In this document: positions 15,466 through 17,259 of the stretch, piece by piece
Layout of the letters: each line of letters opens with the position of its first letter
Numbering within the stretch: the first letter of the stretch is position 1
Source: JBDHRG01 sp039807445
GTDB lineage: Bacteria > Pseudomonadota > Gammaproteobacteria > Competibacterales > Competibacteraceae
Assembly (NCBI GenBank): GCA_039807445.1
Contig: JBDHRG010000071.1
Coordinates: 1 to 17,259, forward strand
Reading direction: 5' to 3'
Length of the DNA stretch: 17,259 bases
Notes under the pieces: generated by a model
Databases searched by the model: none
Seen by the model: the letters and a program-made list of their open reading frames with translations, nothing else
What the model was told of the DNA's origin: nothing
Made by a program: the position numbers and the translations under genes

Positions 15466-16881
15466 ATGCAGACCTTCGCATACGCCCATCGCAACGCCAC
15501 CCGGCGTCTGCCGTTCCCGGTACCAGCGGCGCCACGGGCGGCGATCCGGCAACTGCTGCACGGCCCGCGCGTGCAGGCGAAGCTCGCGCCGAGCCGCCCC
15601 GGCGACCCGGCCGAGCAAGAAGCCGAGCGTATCGCCGGGCGCATCGGCGCCGGGCCGGTGCAGCGGATGTGCGCCGAGTGCGCGCACGAGCTCGATGTCG
15701 GGGTGCAGGCGAAAGCCTCCCCCGGGCCTCCCGCGACCGCGCTGCCCGCGTCCTTGCCCGACCCCGGCCCCGGTCAAGCGCTGCCGGGAGCGTTGCGCGC
15801 CGATATGGAAGCGCGCTTGCAGGCCGACTTTTCGGGGGTGCGTTTGCACACCGGCGCGGCTGCCGCCGAGGCCGCACGCGCGCTGCACGCGCACGCCTAC
15901 ACCGTCGGCCGCGACCTGGTGTTCGGCGCCGGCGAGTACGCGCCGGATGCGGCCGCCGGGCAGCGACTGCTGGCGCACGAGCTGGTGCACGTGGTGCAGC
16001 AGGAAGCATTGCCGTCGCTCGCCGCCACCGTACAGCGAGAGACCGATCCGATGCAGCAGCACATGGACGACATGGACATGGAGATGGAGCGTAAGTACGC
16101 GAACAGTGGCGCGCCCAAAGCCCAGACCTGCGGTCGCCCCTCATGGTGTCCGGCTGGATTCTGCTCACCTTACACAAGCGAGAAATTGGCTGAATACTAT
16201 CGAAGCAAGCGGGCGTGGTGGCTGTTGGGGGGCATTTCCGCAGTCGTCGACAGCCGTGTGGTACCGTTCTGGAAGGAGTACCTGTGGGGCGGATCGGCTC
16301 CGAAAAACCTGACTGCCGACTTCGGCAAGGACTTCACGAACTCGCCCACCACAAAGAAGGCCACGACATTCCTCACCAATGAATTGAAGAAGAGCCTTGC
16401 CGCCAAACCGCCGGCCGTGACCACCACGGCATCCATCGACATCGCCACCCTCATCTCGACGGCAATCGCGGCACTCAACGATCCGACGAGTCCAGACCGC
16501 ATGAACTTCAGCGTCCCCAGAGACATTCCGGGCAACCTCGCCGGCGACATCGGCACGAACCAGACCGCGTGCCCAGCGGGTGCCCAGCCTTCGCCCTTCA
16601 ATGACGAGCGCCGTGCGAGCGGCACGGTGGAGGTGGCGCGAAAGTCAGGTCCGGATATCGTGGTGACGCCCTTGATCGCTTACACCGTCAAGGACACCGT
16701 AGATCTGTGCCCAGGCGATTGTGGGTCACCGGCTGAGCGGATCGCCACCGTGCCGCTGTCGCAGTTCGAGGCAACCGGCATTTCGGGTGATGTGCCGTTT
16801 ACGGTGGACTTCCCGGCACCGTCGCTCGGATCATTCACCATCGCTGCTCCGGCGCCGGCTCCCAAGAAGCCATCAAAGTAA
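15466..16881 (+). CDS. Putative eCIS effector with leader, DUF4157 and low-GC C-terminal module
   Basis: 471 residues. The shared leader (M-Q-T-F-A, A-P-R-A-A-I-R-Q-L-L-H at 22-32) is followed by G-D-P-A-E-Q-E-A-E-R-I-A, V-Q-R and C-A-E-C at 69-72. DUF4157 spans about 114-179 with H-E-L-V-H at 171-175. After residue 200 the sequence changes character: methionine-rich D-D-M-D-M-E-M-E, then a module with C-G-R-P-S-W-C-P-A-G-F-C, K-R-A-W-W-L-L-G-G-I and, later, D-L-C-P-G-D-C-G. The ending is proline/alanine-rich. DNA from about 16100 onward falls to about 50% GC (47% in 16141-16200). The module was not recognised. It has no clear signal peptide, and a short hydrophobic stretch near W-W-L-L-G-G-I-S-A-V-V is too short and mixed to call a membrane helix with confidence. 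Confidence 0.85.
   Translation: MQTFAYAHRNATRRLPFPVPAAPRAAIRQLLHGPRVQAKLAPSRPGDPAEQEAERIAGRIGAGPVQRMCAECAHELDVGVQAKASPGPPATALPASLPDPGPGQALPGALRADMEARLQADFSGVRLHTGAAAAEAARALHAHAYTVGRDLVFGAGEYAPDAAAGQRLLAHELVHVVQQEALPSLAATVQRETDPMQQHMDDMDMEMERKYANSGAPKAQTCGRPSWCPAGFCSPYTSEKLAEYYRSKRAWWLLGGISAVVDSRVVPFWKEYLWGGSAPKNLTADFGKDFTNSPTTKKATTFLTNELKKSLAAKPPAVTTTASIDIATLISTAIAALNDPTSPDRMNFSVPRDIPGNLAGDIGTNQTACPAGAQPSPFNDERRASGTVEVARKSGPDIVVTPLIAYTVKDTVDLCPGDCGSPAERIATVPLSQFEATGISGDVPFTVDFPAPSLGSFTIAAPAPAPKKPSK
15811..15945 (+). repeat. Direct repeat within DUF4157, copy B
   Basis: Partner of 13871-14005, offset by 1940 nt with no gap. Recombination between the two copies would delete or swap the 14881 gene and exchange the C-terminal domains of the two DUF4157 proteins. 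Confidence 0.88.
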
Positions 16882-16897
16882 TACCGAGTTTCCATAA

Positions 16898-17259
16898 ACG
16901 CTTGGTCTACACACTCCCGGCAAGAACGAGGATGAATGCTTCAAGGCGCTGGTCGCCAGGCTCGGCTTCGATCCGCTCGAGTGCACCAAGGAGTTCATCG
17001 CGCTGAGCGGCAAGACTGGTGATCGGGACAGCAATGGTTTCCACGACTTCGATCCGGTGCTGATCTCGAAGACGTACGACAAGATCGTGATCGACTACCG
17101 GAAATCGGCGACCAACAAGATCGGCGACCCCGCTGTCGCGCCGAGCAAACTCATCCCCGCCGCAAGCAAATGCGGCAGCGCGCCGCCGCCATCGACGCCG
17201 AGCACGCCCGCGCCGTCCCCGCCGCCGCCGTCAGGCAAGGGAACGAGCGAGCAGGGGGC
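16898..17259 (+). pseudogene. Orphan effector C-terminal fragment without a start codon
   Basis: An open frame from a TAA at 16895-16897 to the window end. It has high-GC third positions and a protein-like sequence: E-C-F-K-A-L-V-A-R-L-G-F-D-P-L, G-K-T-G-D-R-D-S-N-G-F-H-D-F-D-P and Y-D-K-I-V-I-D-Y-R-K-S-A. A proline/serine-rich linker follows. No ATG, GTG or TTG lies in frame before the GTG at 17057, which would cut the domain, and there is no ribosome binding site. D-R-D-S-N-G-F-H-D-F-D vaguely resembles a calcium-binding loop. It could be a displaced toxin tip, a decayed gene, or the result of a frameshift or assembly error near 16880-16920. The frame continues past the window. Confidence 0.6.

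Noticed and set aside
17017..17052. EF-hand or dockerin-like calcium loop in the orphan fragment
   Set aside because: D-R-D-S-N-G-F-H-D-F-D fits the first half of such a loop, but the final acidic position is proline and there is no second loop.

Overview
This window is part of the structural operon of a contractile injection system, read entirely on the + strand, followed by a row of probable cargo genes. The DNA is very GC-rich (roughly 70% by eye) with strong GGAGG-type ribosome binding sites. That suggests a high-GC Gram-negative bacterium, perhaps a proteobacterium, but no taxonomic marker gene is present, so the host is a weak inference. The gene set (tube-adaptor/LysM pair, gpD-like hub, gpV/gp5-like spike, gp25, two J/gp6-like wedge proteins, tail protein I-like, DUF6519 fibre-like protein, DUF4157 proteins) points to an extracellular contractile injection system (eCIS: relatives of Afp, PVC and MAC) more than to a prophage tail or a type VI secretion system.

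Layout. 1-127 holds at most the 3' end of an upstream gene. 128-8780 carries seven tightly packed baseplate genes: CIS tube/adaptor N domain (128-775), LysM protein (775-1065), hub (1072-2247), spike (2258-3073), gp25 (3084-3464), a short J-like wedge protein (3468-4628) and a large J-like wedge protein (4639-7383). A tail protein I-like gene then follows (7380-8780), and a 997-residue DUF6519 fibre-like protein (8792-11785). The longest gap among them is 11 nt, and two start codons overlap the preceding stop, so this is surely one transcription unit. Sheath, tube, tape measure, AAA+ ATPase and terminator genes are not in the window and presumably flank it.

11804-16881 holds five consecutive genes that all begin with the same short leader: M-[QR]-T-[FL]-A, then A-P-R-[AL]-A-I-R at residues 20-28. 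Two of them carry a DUF4157 domain with an intact HELVH zinc-peptidase motif. The other three have the leader joined directly to other domains. I read these as cargo or effector proteins marked for loading into the particle. The leader without DUF4157 suggests that the leader itself, not the metallopeptidase-like domain, is the shared address tag. This is the most interesting feature of the window.

The last cargo gene changes from high-GC to about 50% GC after its DUF4157 domain. It is followed by an open, coding-looking frame with no start codon (16898 to the window end). This pattern fits exchange of C-terminal toxin tips, leaving a displaced tip behind. No tRNA, rRNA, CRISPR array, transposase, promoter or convincing terminator was seen.
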